Positions 8,601-16,509 of a stretch of 64,000 nt of DNA are shown here, in pieces. The notes under the pieces were generated by a model that did not search any database, was not told where the DNA came from, and saw only the letters and a program-made list of their open reading frames with translations. Origin of the DNA: Paraurantiacibacter namhicola (GTDB taxonomy: Bacteria; Pseudomonadota; Alphaproteobacteria; Sphingomonadales; Sphingomonadaceae); the NCBI RefSeq assembly GCF_001687545.1, contig NZ_CP016545.1, forward strand, positions 1,163,001 to 1,227,000, written 5' to 3'. A program made the position numbers and the translations under genes. Every line of letters starts with the position of its first letter. Position 1 is the first letter of the stretch.

Positions 8601-10991
8601 TTAGCCTGCTTTCCGCCCGTCCTTTGCCGCAGTCGTGATCTGGCGCGGTGCCGGATCGATATGCGTCACCTTGCCGCCATCGTGCGCGGCCGGGCGAGGG
8701 GCATCGCCATGGTCCAGCTCCGCAGCGGGGCGTGCCTTGCTGAACAGGAAGCCCTGCACCTGCGTGCAGCCGGTCAGGCGCAGCTTTGCCAGCTGCTCGT
8801 CATTCTCCACGCCTTCCGCAGTCGTGCGCATGTTCAGCTTACCTGCCAGGCTGACCACTGCGTCCACGATGGCATCGCTGTCATCCCGGTCCGCAATGTC
8901 GCTGACGAAACAGCGGTCGATCTTGATCTTGTCGAAGGGGAAGCTGCGCAGGTAATTTAGCGAGGAATAGCCCGTGCCGAAATCGTCGAGCGCGATCTTC
9001 ACGCCCAACCCGCGGATCTTGTGCAGCAGGCTGATATTGTCCTCGTTATCCTGCATCAGCAGGTTCTCGGTAATCTCCAGCTCCAGCCTGTCGGATGACA
9101 CACGGCTGGATGCCAGCGCCCCGACAATGGTGTTCAGCAACCCTTCGTCACGCATCTGCGCCGGCGAGAGGTTGACGGAGACGGACAGGTGTTCCGGCCA
9201 GGTCGCGCATTCGCGCAGCGCCTCGCGGATGACCCATGCGCCGATGGCGATGATCTGGCCCGTTTCCTCCGCTACGGGGATGAAGACCGCCGGGCTGACG
9301 GAGCCGCGCTCCGGATGGTTCCAGCGCAGCAGCGCCTCGTAACCAGCGATGTCGCCGCTCTCCACGTCCAGCAGCGGCTGGTAATGCAGTTCCAGCTCGC
9401 CCCGCGTCAGCGCGGCGCGCAGGTCCAATTCCATGGAACGGCGATCCTGCACCTCGTCTTGCATCGCAGGATCGAATACGCTGGCCCCGCGGCGGCCGCG
9501 CGACTTGGCATCGTACAGCGCCAAGTCGGCGGCGCGCAGAACCTCGTCGCCCTCGGTCCCGTTGTCCGGGCCAAAGGCCACGCCAACGCTTGCGCCGATG
9601 GGCAGCAGCTGTCCGTCCACGTCGATCGGCTCGTCCATCGCGGTCACGATGGCCTCGGCCGCGCGCATGGCTTCCGACCGGTCATTGATCCGGTCCATCA
9701 GCACGGCAAACTCATCGCCGCCGAGACGCGCCACCATGGCGTGCGAATCCACCGCCTGCTCGATCCGGCGACCCGCTTCGGCCAGCACGACATCGCCCTT
9801 GGCATGGCCGTAAGTGTCGTTGATGGCCTTGAAGTGGTCCAGGTCCACGTAAAGCACGGCGGCCAGCTCGCCATCGTCGCGGCGGCCGAAGCTGCGCTTC
9901 AGCGTGGTGTTGAACAGGCTGCGGTTGGGCAGGTTCGTCAGCACATCGTAATGCGCCATATATGTGACCTTCTCCTCCGCCTTGCGGGTGCGGGTCACGT
10001 CCGCGATGAAGCCGCGCCAGCAGTCCAGCGAACCGTCGGGCTTGTAGACCGGGCGGGCGGAGATCGACCACCATTGCTGCTCGCCTTCGATGTGCAGCGG
10101 CAGGATCAGGTTGCGGAAGTTCTCCTCGCGCACGCCGATGGCGCGCAGCTCCTCGCGCTGCGGGCTGTCGTCGAACAGCAGGGACAGGCGCATGCCGTCC
10201 ATTTCTTCGGCGCTGCGCTTTGCCGCCTTGCAGAAGCGTGCATTGGGCCGCAGGATCGCGCCGTCCTCGTCGCATTCGATCAGCCAGTCGCTGCCATCCT
10301 CGTCATACTGGTTCAGCAGCAGCTGGATGGTGTCGTTCGCCTCGCGCAGTGTGCGCGTGCGCAGGCGGCGCGTGGCGAACATGTAATTCAGGTTGAAGAC
10401 CGCCCAGTGCATGAACACCAGGCCGCTGATGGCAACGCCCACACCCAGCAGCGCCGGGCCTGTTGCGGTCACTGCCAGCGGTACCACGATGCCGGCGCAC
10501 TGGATGCTGACGGCCACCATGGCGCGGCGCGGGATGGCGATCATGCACAGCCCGTCGACCAGCATGAACAGCATGGCGGCAGGGATCAGCGCAGGCAGGA
10601 ACTCTGGCGGCGCGGCGGAGATGTACACCGCCGTCAATGCGCCCCAGACGCAGGCGCGCACCACCACGAGGTCGCGCAGGGCGCGGTAGATCTTCTGGCT
10701 GGAATGGCGGCCCAGCCGCACTTCGCGGTCGATCATGAATTGCGCCGTGCCCAGGATCACACAGACCACGGCCAGGCAAACGATCAGCCATGTTTCCAGG
10801 AAGCTGTAGCACAGGATCAGCGCGCCGACGGAGCGGACCGTGTCGTATGTCAGGTAAGGGAAAGCCGCAGTGTGGTTCAGCTTGCAGCGTGACCACCATT
10901 CTGAATCGCGTTCTTCGACCCGGTGATCAATCAGGTCCAGTTGCAGGGCCCTGCGGGCAAATGCCCCGATTTTCGATGTGCTTCCCGACAT
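8601..10991 (-). CDS. membrane PAS-GGDEF-EAL cyclic-di-GMP protein
   Basis: This 796-residue protein begins MSGSTSKIGA with an AGAGGG-like ribosome site just upstream. About five to six membrane segments cover residues 52-200, a PAS-like sensor covers about 235-335, a GGDEF domain follows with intact GGDEF at 424-428, and an EAL domain has EAL at 552-554 plus NLSP, DDFGTGYSSL, KIDR and AEGVEN. Both catalytic cores look intact, so it could make (diguanylate cyclase) or degrade (phosphodiesterase) cyclic-di-GMP. The RxxD product-inhibition site upstream of GGDEF is absent (it reads DSHA). The net activity cannot be told. It is divergent from the penicillin-binding protein gene across 140 bases. 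Confidence 0.95.
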   Translation of the reverse strand: MSGSTSKIGAFARRALQLDLIDHRVEERDSEWWSRCKLNHTAAFPYLTYDTVRSVGALILCYSFLETWLIVCLAVVCVILGTAQFMIDREVRLGRHSSQKIYRALRDLVVVRACVWGALTAVYISAAPPEFLPALIPAAMLFMLVDGLCMIAIPRRAMVAVSIQCAGIVVPLAVTATGPALLGVGVAISGLVFMHWAVFNLNYMFATRRLRTRTLREANDTIQLLLNQYDEDGSDWLIECDEDGAILRPNARFCKAAKRSAEEMDGMRLSLLFDDSPQREELRAIGVREENFRNLILPLHIEGEQQWWSISARPVYKPDGSLDCWRGFIADVTRTRKAEEKVTYMAHYDVLTNLPNRSLFNTTLKRSFGRRDDGELAAVLYVDLDHFKAINDTYGHAKGDVVLAEAGRRIEQAVDSHAMVARLGGDEFAVLMDRINDRSEAMRAAEAIVTAMDEPIDVDGQLLPIGASVGVAFGPDNGTEGDEVLRAADLALYDAKSRGRRGASVFDPAMQDEVQDRRSMELDLRAALTRGELELHYQPLLDVESGDIAGYEALLRWNHPERGSVSPAVFIPVAEETGQIIAIGAWVIREALRECATWPEHLSVSVNLSPAQMRDEGLLNTIVGALASSRVSSDRLELEITENLLMQDNEDNISLLHKIRGLGVKIALDDFGTGYSSLNYLRSFPFDKIKIDRCFVSDIADRDDSDAIVDAVVSLAGKLNMRTTAEGVENDEQLAKLRLTGCTQVQGFLFSKARPAAELDHGDAPRPAAHDGGKVTHIDPAPRQITTAAKDGRKAG

Positions 10992-11131
10992 TTGCGACCC
11001 TCTGCTTTTTTCGAGCGTGGCAATAGGCGGGGAATGGTTAAAAGAGGGTTTGTGCCTTTTAAGCAGCGACTTGGCGCAGGGAATTTTTTGCCTCGCCAAA
11101 TCTGTATTGCCACGCTAACACACCTATCGGA

Positions 11132-13267
11132 ATGGGCCTCTTCTCTTTCAGCAAGAACACAAGCGGGCAGGACCGCGACCGCCCGGCAGAGCGGCCAGGG
11201 TGGGACGATGAGGACCTCGGCGAGGACGACTTCTCTTATTTGCCGGATGACGAGCGCCCGCAGTACCACGATCCCTATGCCCCGCCTGCGATGGAACCGT
11301 TCGACGCGCCGCGCCGCAGCTGGTGGCGGCGGTTCTTCACCTGGCCGGTGCGCAAGCGCGGCTGGGTGGTGCGCGGCGTGGCCGTGGGCCTGTTCTTCCT
11401 GATCCTGTGCATCGGCTGGCTGGCCGTGACCGCGCCGCTGTCCAAGTCGCTGGAGCCGATCGCCCCACCGCAGGTGACGCTGCTGGCCAGCGACGGCACG
11501 CCCATTGCCCGCAGCGGCGCGCTGGTGGACGAGCCGGTGGTGGTGGCAGACCTGCCGGACCACGTGATCCAGCCCTTCCTGGCCATCGAGGACCGCCGTT
11601 TCTACGACCATTGGGGCGTGGACCCCCGCGGCATTGCCCGCGCCGCCTGGACCGGGGTTGGCGGCGGCAGCACCATCACGCAGCAGCTGGCAAAATTCAC
11701 CTTCCTGACCCCGGAACAGACCATCACCCGAAAGGCGCAGGAGGCGCTGATCGCCTTCTGGCTGGAGGCATGGCTGGACAAGGACGAGATCCTCTCGCGC
11801 TACCTGTCCAACGCCTATTTCGGGGACAACACCTACGGCCTGCGCGCGGCGAGCATGCATTATTTCTATCGCAGGCCGGAAAAGCTGCTGCCGGAACAGG
11901 CGGCGATGCTGGCAGGCCTGCTGCAGGCGCCCAGCCGGCTCGCCCCCACGCGCAATCCGGACCTCGCGGCCAAGAGATACGCGCTGGTGAAGCAGAGCAT
12001 GGTCGCGGCCGGATACATCACGCAGGAAAAGGCCGATGGCATGCGCGTGCCCGCCGTGGATGTGCGCACGCGCAACGACTTGCCGACCGGCACCTATTTC
12101 GCGGACTGGGCCATGCCGGAAGCGCGCGCGCTGGCGGGCGGCGGCTACCAGCGGCAGGAACTCACCACCACGCTGGATGCGCGGCTGCAGGGTATCGCCC
12201 GGCGCGTGGTCGCGGGCGCGCCGCTTGGCGGGGCGCAGGTGGCGCTGGTGGCAATGCGGCCCAATGGCGAGGTCGTGGCCATGATCGGCGGCAAGGATTA
12301 CTCAAAGAGCCCGTTCAACCGCGCCACGCAGGCCCAGCGCCAGCCCGGATCGACCTTCAAGACCTTCGTATACCTTGCCGCGATCCGCGATGGCTGGGGG
12401 CCGGGGGACACGATCGATAATACGGAGATTACCGGCGGCAGTTACCGCCCCAAGAACGCGCGCGGGCGCTATTCGCCCACCATCACGCTGGAGGACGCCT
12501 TCGCCCAGTCCAGCAATGTCGCCGCCGTGCGCCTGTACCAGCAGGTCGGCAGCGAAAAGGTGATCGAGACCGCGCGCGAGCTGGGGATCGAAGCCGAGAT
12601 CGCGGAAGGCGACCCCAGCGTGGCGCTGGGCACGGCGACCATGAGCCTGGTGGATTTGACCGCCGCCTATGCCGGGATTGCCGGCAACCGCTTCCCCGTG
12701 CGCCCGCACGCCTTCTCGCAGCCGGAGGACGGCTGGTGGGCGCGCATGTGGAATGGCGAGACCAGCCTGTGGGGCGGGGAGCACAACGCCATCGAGCAAT
12801 TGCTGCGCGCCGCCGTCAATCGCGGCACGGGGCAGGCGGCGATGCTGTCCATCGCCAATTACGGCAAGACCGGCACCACGCAGGACAACCGCGACGCGGT
12901 GTTTGTCGGCTATGCGGGCGAGGGTGAAAACCGGCTGGTCGTGGGCATCTGGATCGGGAATGACGACAACTCGCCGCTGAAGGGCGTGTCCGGCGGCGGC
13001 CTGCCTGCCCGGCTGTGGAAGCAGTTCATGGCGCAGGCACTGGGGGCATCGGCAGCGCGCCCGGCCGAGGCTCCGCGCCGTATCCGCGTGACGGAGCCGG
13101 AGGACGAGGTGCAGGTCGATGTCGGCGAGGACGGCGTGACGATCGGCACCGATGTCGGCGATGTGCCGGTGGATATCATCATTGATGGGGACGGCGTGCG
13201 GATCGGCGGCACACCGCCCGCTGCACCCGAGCAACCCCCACAGCCGCAGCCCGCCCCGGCGAATTAG
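11132..13267 (+). CDS. bifunctional penicillin-binding protein (class A)
   Basis: The 711-residue protein polymerises and cross-links peptidoglycan at the periplasmic face. A charged cytoplasmic tail (1-75) precedes one membrane helix (about 80-100). The glycosyltransferase domain has the catalytic Glu in [12 protein letters not shown] (E153) and [12 protein letters not shown]. The transpeptidase domain has S407-TFK, SSN at 460-462 and KTG at 579-581, so all three penicillin-binding motifs are intact. The C-terminus is acidic then Pro/Gln-rich ([13 protein letters not shown]). The length is close to compact PBP1A-type proteins. Its TAG stop overlaps the stop of the convergent truA gene, leaving no space for a terminator. 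Confidence 0.95.
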   Translation: MGLFSFSKNTSGQDRDRPAERPGWDDEDLGEDDFSYLPDDERPQYHDPYAPPAMEPFDAPRRSWWRRFFTWPVRKRGWVVRGVAVGLFFLILCIGWLAVTAPLSKSLEPIAPPQVTLLASDGTPIARSGALVDEPVVVADLPDHVIQPFLAIEDRRFYDHWGVDPRGIARAAWTGVGGGSTITQQLAKFTFLTPEQTITRKAQEALIAFWLEAWLDKDEILSRYLSNAYFGDNTYGLRAASMHYFYRRPEKLLPEQAAMLAGLLQAPSRLAPTRNPDLAAKRYALVKQSMVAAGYITQEKADGMRVPAVDVRTRNDLPTGTYFADWAMPEARALAGGGYQRQELTTTLDARLQGIARRVVAGAPLGGAQVALVAMRPNGEVVAMIGGKDYSKSPFNRATQAQRQPGSTFKTFVYLAAIRDGWGPGDTIDNTEITGGSYRPKNARGRYSPTITLEDAFAQSSNVAAVRLYQQVGSEKVIETARELGIEAEIAEGDPSVALGTATMSLVDLTAAYAGIAGNRFPVRPHAFSQPEDGWWARMWNGETSLWGGEHNAIEQLLRAAVNRGTGQAAMLSIANYGKTGTTQDNRDAVFVGYAGEGENRLVVGIWIGNDDNSPLKGVSGGGLPARLWKQFMAQALGASAARPAEAPRRIRVTEPEDEVQVDVGEDGVTIGTDVGDVPVDIIIDGDGVRIGGTPPAAPEQPPQPQPAPAN

Positions 13268-14007
13268 TCCGGATATTTAGCCTTGATGAAATAGAGCCCG
13301 TCCGGCGGGGCGTTGTAGCCCAGCGCCTGCCGGTCGCGCGCTTCCAGCGCCTCGGCCACCTGCTGGACGCGCCACTGGCCCTGGCCCACCAGCGCAAGGC
13401 AGCCGACCATGGATCGGACCTGGTGATGCAGGAAACTGCGCGCGGCGGCCTCCACGATCACCCACTCGCCCTCGCGCCGCACGTCCAGCCGGTCCAGCGT
13501 CTTGTCCGGGCTGGCGGCCTGGCAATGCGCGCTGCGGAAGGTGGTGAAATCGTGCCGCCCCACCAGCGCCTGCGCCGCCTCGTGCATGGCATCGGCGTCC
13601 AAGTGGCGGGAGACCTGCCAGGCCTTGCCCCGGTCCAGCGTTAGCGGGGCGCGGCGATTGCAGATGCGGTATTCATACGCGCGCCCGGTGCAGGAGAATC
13701 GGGCATGCCAGTCGTCCGGCTTCACCTCGCAGGCAATCACGGCCACGGGATCGGGCCGCAGCTTGGCATTCAGCCCTTCCATCAGGCGGAAGGGTTCGAA
13801 GGATTTCTCGATATCGAGATGGCTGACCATGCCCAGCGCATGCACGCCGCTGTCGGTGCGCCCGGCGCTGTGCAGCGTCACCTGCTCGCCGGTGATGGCG
13901 TGGGCCGCTTCCTCAACCGCCTGCTGCACGGACGGGCCATGGTCCTGCCGCTGCAGGCCAAAGAACGTCGCACCGTCGAATTCCAGTGTGAGGGCGTAGC
14001 GGGTCAT
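13264..14007 (-). CDS. truA: tRNA pseudouridine(38-40) synthase
   Basis: TruA converts U38-U40 in the tRNA anticodon stem to pseudouridine. The 247-residue protein has the usual N-terminus ([19 protein letters not shown]), the catalytic Asp in [13 protein letters not shown] (near residue 52), [13 protein letters not shown], and the C-terminal [19 protein letters not shown]. Length matches the family. It lies downstream of fmt on the same strand, and def and recR are nearby; fmt, def and truA all act around translation. A paired-hairpin repeat separates it from fmt. Confidence 0.97.
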   Translation of the reverse strand: MTRYALTLEFDGATFFGLQRQDHGPSVQQAVEEAAHAITGEQVTLHSAGRTDSGVHALGMVSHLDIEKSFEPFRLMEGLNAKLRPDPVAVIACEVKPDDWHARFSCTGRAYEYRICNRRAPLTLDRGKAWQVSRHLDADAMHEAAQALVGRHDFTTFRSAHCQAASPDKTLDRLDVRREGEWVIVEAAARSFLHHQVRSMVGCLALVGQGQWRVQQVAEALEARDRQALGYNAPPDGLYFIKAKYPD

Positions 14008-14023
14008 GGTGTTCCTATATTAG

Positions 14024-14137
14024 CCCTCTCCCCTTCAGGGGAGAGGGTTGGGAGAGGGGGGCGCCTGCCTGCCCCGCTCAACTTCGCCTAGCGAGCGAGC
14101 TCGCAAGGCTGCGTATCTCTCCCCTGAAGGGGAGAGA
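14024..14137. repeat. paired inverted hairpin element between truA and fmt
   Basis: Hairpin 1 (14024-14047) has a 10-bp perfect stem CCCTCTCCCC/GGGGAGAGGG with loop TTCA. Hairpin 2 (14116-14137) has a 9-bp stem TCTCTCCCC/GGGGAGAGA with loop TGAA. The 20-base cores at 14026-14045 and 14118-14137 are exact inverted copies of each other. About 70 bases lie between them and include the short palindrome GCGAGCGAGCTCGC-like segment near 14091. The architecture matches the element at 4467-4544 but the sequence family differs. Confidence 0.88.
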
Positions 14138-14142
14138 GATTC

Positions 14143-15048
14143 TCACCGCAGCACCGTTTCCACGGGCACGCTGCGGCCGCGCAGATATTCCTCGGCGCTC
14201 ATCACGCCCTTGCCGGCGGGCTGCACGTCCAACAGGCGCAGGGCGGCATTACCGCAGGCCACGGTCAGCTGGTCATCCAGTACCGTGCCAGGCGCACCGT
14301 TCACGCCGATCACGCGGGCGCGCAGCACCTTCACACGCTGGCCATCGTGTTCGAACCAGCTGCCGGGGAAGGGGGCGAAGGCGCGCACTTCGCGTTCCAA
14401 CCGGACAGCGGGTTTCGTCCAGTCCAGCCGCGCTTCGGACTTGGCGATCTTCTTTGCGTACGTCGCCTCCTTGTCATCCTGATCGACAGGGCGGACGGCG
14501 GGGAAATCGATCAGCGTGCCGACCAGCAGGTTCGCGCCGATCTCGGCCAGTTCGTCATGCAATTCGCCCGCCGTCTTGTCCTCGATCGGCGTGCGGGCGG
14601 TGGCGTAGACCGGGCCGGTGTCGAGCCCTTCCTCCATCCGCATGATCGATATGCCGGTGACGGGATCGCCCGCCAGGATCGCCCGCTGGATCGGGGCCGC
14701 GCCGCGCCATTGCGGCAGGATGCTGGCGTGCACGTTGATGCAGCCATGCTGTGGCGCATCCAGCACCGTCTTGGGCAGGATCTGCCCGTAAGCGGCCACC
14801 ACGCCCATATCCGCTTCCAATTCCATGAAGCGGGCCTGCGCGGCGATATCCTTCATGCTTTCGGGATGGCGCACCTCCAGCTGGCGGATTTCCGCTTCCA
14901 GATGGACCGGGCTCTTCTGTTCCTTCTTGCCGCGGCCCGCCGGGCGGGGCGGCTGGGTATAGACGGCCACGATCTCGTGCCCTGCCTCGTCCAGCGCGGC
15001 CAGCGTCGGGACGGCAAAATCGGGCGTTCCCATGAAGACGATGCGCAT
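14143..15048 (-). CDS. fmt: methionyl-tRNA formyltransferase
   Basis: Fmt formylates initiator Met-tRNA with 10-formyl-tetrahydrofolate. The 301-residue protein starts [16 protein letters not shown], has [15 protein letters not shown] and the formyltransferase signature with catalytic His in [31 protein letters not shown], and a C-terminal OB-type domain ([21 protein letters not shown]). Length is typical. It is divergent from recR across 47 bases. The deformylase gene def, which removes the formyl group that Fmt adds, is about 0.8 kb away but on the other strand and separated by recR. Confidence 0.98.
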   Translation of the reverse strand: MRIVFMGTPDFAVPTLAALDEAGHEIVAVYTQPPRPAGRGKKEQKSPVHLEAEIRQLEVRHPESMKDIAAQARFMELEADMGVVAAYGQILPKTVLDAPQHGCINVHASILPQWRGAAPIQRAILAGDPVTGISIMRMEEGLDTGPVYATARTPIEDKTAGELHDELAEIGANLLVGTLIDFPAVRPVDQDDKEATYAKKIAKSEARLDWTKPAVRLEREVRAFAPFPGSWFEHDGQRVKVLRARVIGVNGAPGTVLDDQLTVACGNAALRLLDVQPAGKGVMSAEEYLRGRSVPVETVLR

Positions 15049-15095
15049 TGGCCGGGCCCTTCCTAAAAGCTCGTGCGCGCCCTATCTGGGGGGCG

Positions 15096-15692
15096 ATGGC
15101 ATCGCAAGAGATCGAAAACCTCGCCGCCGCGCTTTCGCGCCTGCCCGGCCTCGGCCCGCGCAGCGCGCGCCGCGCCGTGCTGTGGCTGGTGAAGCGGCGC
15201 GACACGGCGCTGGGCGAACTGGCGCAGACGCTGGATGCGGTGAAGGAATTGCTGGTGGAATGCGCCACCTGCGGCAATGTCGACACGCGCAGCCCCTGCG
15301 GCATCTGCGCCGATCCCAAGCGGGACGAGCGCCAGCTCTGCGTTGTGGAGGATGTGTCCGACCTGTGGGCGCTCGACCGCGCGCGGCTGTTCCCCGGCAA
15401 GTATCACGTGCTGGGCGGCAAGCTGTCCGCGCTCGACGGCGTGCGGCCGGAAGACCTTGCCATCGACGCCCTGCTGGGCCGCGTAGAGGCGGGCGGCGTG
15501 GACGAGGTGGTGCTGGCCATGAACGCCACGCTGGAGGGGCAGACCACCGCCCATTACATCGCCGAGCGGCTGGAGGAATATCCTGTCCGCATCACCCAGC
15601 TTGCCCACGGCCTGCCCGTTGGCGGGGAGCTGGACTATCTCGACGAAGGCACGCTGGCGCAGGCCCTGCGCGCCCGGCGGCCGGTGGGGTGA
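15096..15692 (+). CDS. recR: recombination mediator protein RecR
   Basis: RecR acts with RecO (and RecF) to load RecA at gaps in DNA. The 198-residue protein (family about 200) has the N-terminal helix-hairpin-helix [20 protein letters not shown], a four-cysteine zinc finger [16 protein letters not shown], and the Toprim domain starting [17 protein letters not shown] with LNA-like [19 protein letters not shown]. The ATG at 15096 is chosen because the HhH region follows at the usual distance. Its usual partner, a YbaB/EbfC gene, is not adjacent. A composite palindromic repeat follows it. Confidence 0.97.
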   Translation: MASQEIENLAAALSRLPGLGPRSARRAVLWLVKRRDTALGELAQTLDAVKELLVECATCGNVDTRSPCGICADPKRDERQLCVVEDVSDLWALDRARLFPGKYHVLGGKLSALDGVRPEDLAIDALLGRVEAGGVDEVVLAMNATLEGQTTAHYIAERLEEYPVRITQLAHGLPVGGELDYLDEGTLAQALRARRPVG

Positions 15693-15701
15693 CCATGTTT
15701 C

Positions 15702-15815
15702 GCCCACCCCGCTGCGACTATCTTCGCCTTCGGCTCAGCAAGTCTCGCTAACCCCTCCCGCGTGCGGGAGGGGAGCGGCGCTTGGCAGCTTGCTGCCTAG
15801 CAAAGCGGGGTGGGC
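15702..15815. repeat. composite palindromic element between recR and def
   Basis: A 12-bp perfect inverted repeat bounds the element: GCCCACCCCGCT at 15702-15713 and its reverse complement at 15804-15815. Inside are a perfect 10-bp-stem hairpin at 15752-15773 (CCCCTCCCGC/GCGGGAGGGG, loop GT) and a 6-bp hairpin at 15784-15797 (GGCAGC-TT-GCTGCC). It lies between co-directional genes and has no T-run. It looks like another small intergenic mobile or structural repeat, not a coding region. Confidence 0.83.
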
Positions 15816-15866
15816 GCGGCCCGCACAAGCTTGCAGCTTCGCCCGTCACACCCTAAATCGCCCCGC

Positions 15867-16433
15867 ATGGCTATCCGTGAAATCCTTGAAGTGCCGGACC
15901 CCCGGCTGAAGACCGTGTCCACGCCCGTGACCGAGTTCGATGACGAACTGCGCACGCTGGTCGATGACATGTTCGAAACAATGTATGCCGCGCATGGCAT
16001 TGGCCTGGCCGCGATCCAGGTTGGCGTGCCCAAGCGCGTGCTGGTGATCGACCTTCAGCCGGAAGACGAGGATGCCGAGCCGGAGGCGTGCGACCATGAC
16101 GGCACGCACCACACGCACCAGCCCACGAAGAAAGAACCGCGCATCTTCATCAATCCCGAAATCCTGGACCCGAGCGAGGAGACGAAGGATTACCAGGAAG
16201 GCTGCCTTTCCGTGCCCGACATCTATGCCGATGTGGACCGCCCCGCGCGCTGCCGCGTGCGCTGGCAGGACCTGGACGGGAAGACTCACGAAGAGGTGAT
16301 GGAAGGCCTGGATGCGGTGTGCATCCAGCACGAGATGGACCACCTGGAAGGCGTGCTGTTCATCGACCACCTCAGCCGCCTGAAGCGCAAGATGGTGCTG
16401 AAGAAGCTGGAGAAGCTGCGCAAGGTCGCCTGA
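15867..16433 (+). CDS. def: peptide deformylase
   Basis: Def removes the N-formyl group from nascent proteins using a bound metal. The 188-residue protein has motif 1 [10 protein letters not shown], motif 2 EGCLS (Cys metal ligand) and motif 3 QHEMDHLEG (two His ligands and the catalytic Glu). Between motifs 1 and 2 is an insertion of about 25 residues rich in acidic residues and His ([20 protein letters not shown]), longer than in E. coli Def; it could bind metal but this is speculation. A hairpin terminator follows. The start ATG at 15867 gives the standard [14 protein letters not shown]. Confidence 0.97.
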   Translation: MAIREILEVPDPRLKTVSTPVTEFDDELRTLVDDMFETMYAAHGIGLAAIQVGVPKRVLVIDLQPEDEDAEPEACDHDGTHHTHQPTKKEPRIFINPEILDPSEETKDYQEGCLSVPDIYADVDRPARCRVRWQDLDGKTHEEVMEGLDAVCIQHEMDHLEGVLFIDHLSRLKRKMVLKKLEKLRKVA

Positions 16434-16454
16434 CCTGCCGATCTGGCAAAAGGA

Positions 16455-16490
16455 AAGGGCCGCTCCATCGGGGCGGCCCTTCCTGTTTCT
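16455..16490 (+). terminator. probable hairpin terminator after def
   Basis: A perfect 9-bp stem AAGGGCCGC (16455-16463) pairs with GCGGCCCTT (16473-16481) across a nine-base loop. The following tract is TCCTGTTTCT, T-rich but not a pure T-run. It starts 21 bases after the def stop and lies before the convergent membrane-protein gene, so it could serve both strands. Confidence 0.7.
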
Positions 16491-16509
16491 GCTGTGCGGG
16501 AGAGGCGCG

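Noticed and set aside
9189-10892. 567-residue + strand frame opposite the GGDEF-EAL gene
   Set aside because: Shadow frame; the minus-strand protein has intact GGDEF and EAL motifs.
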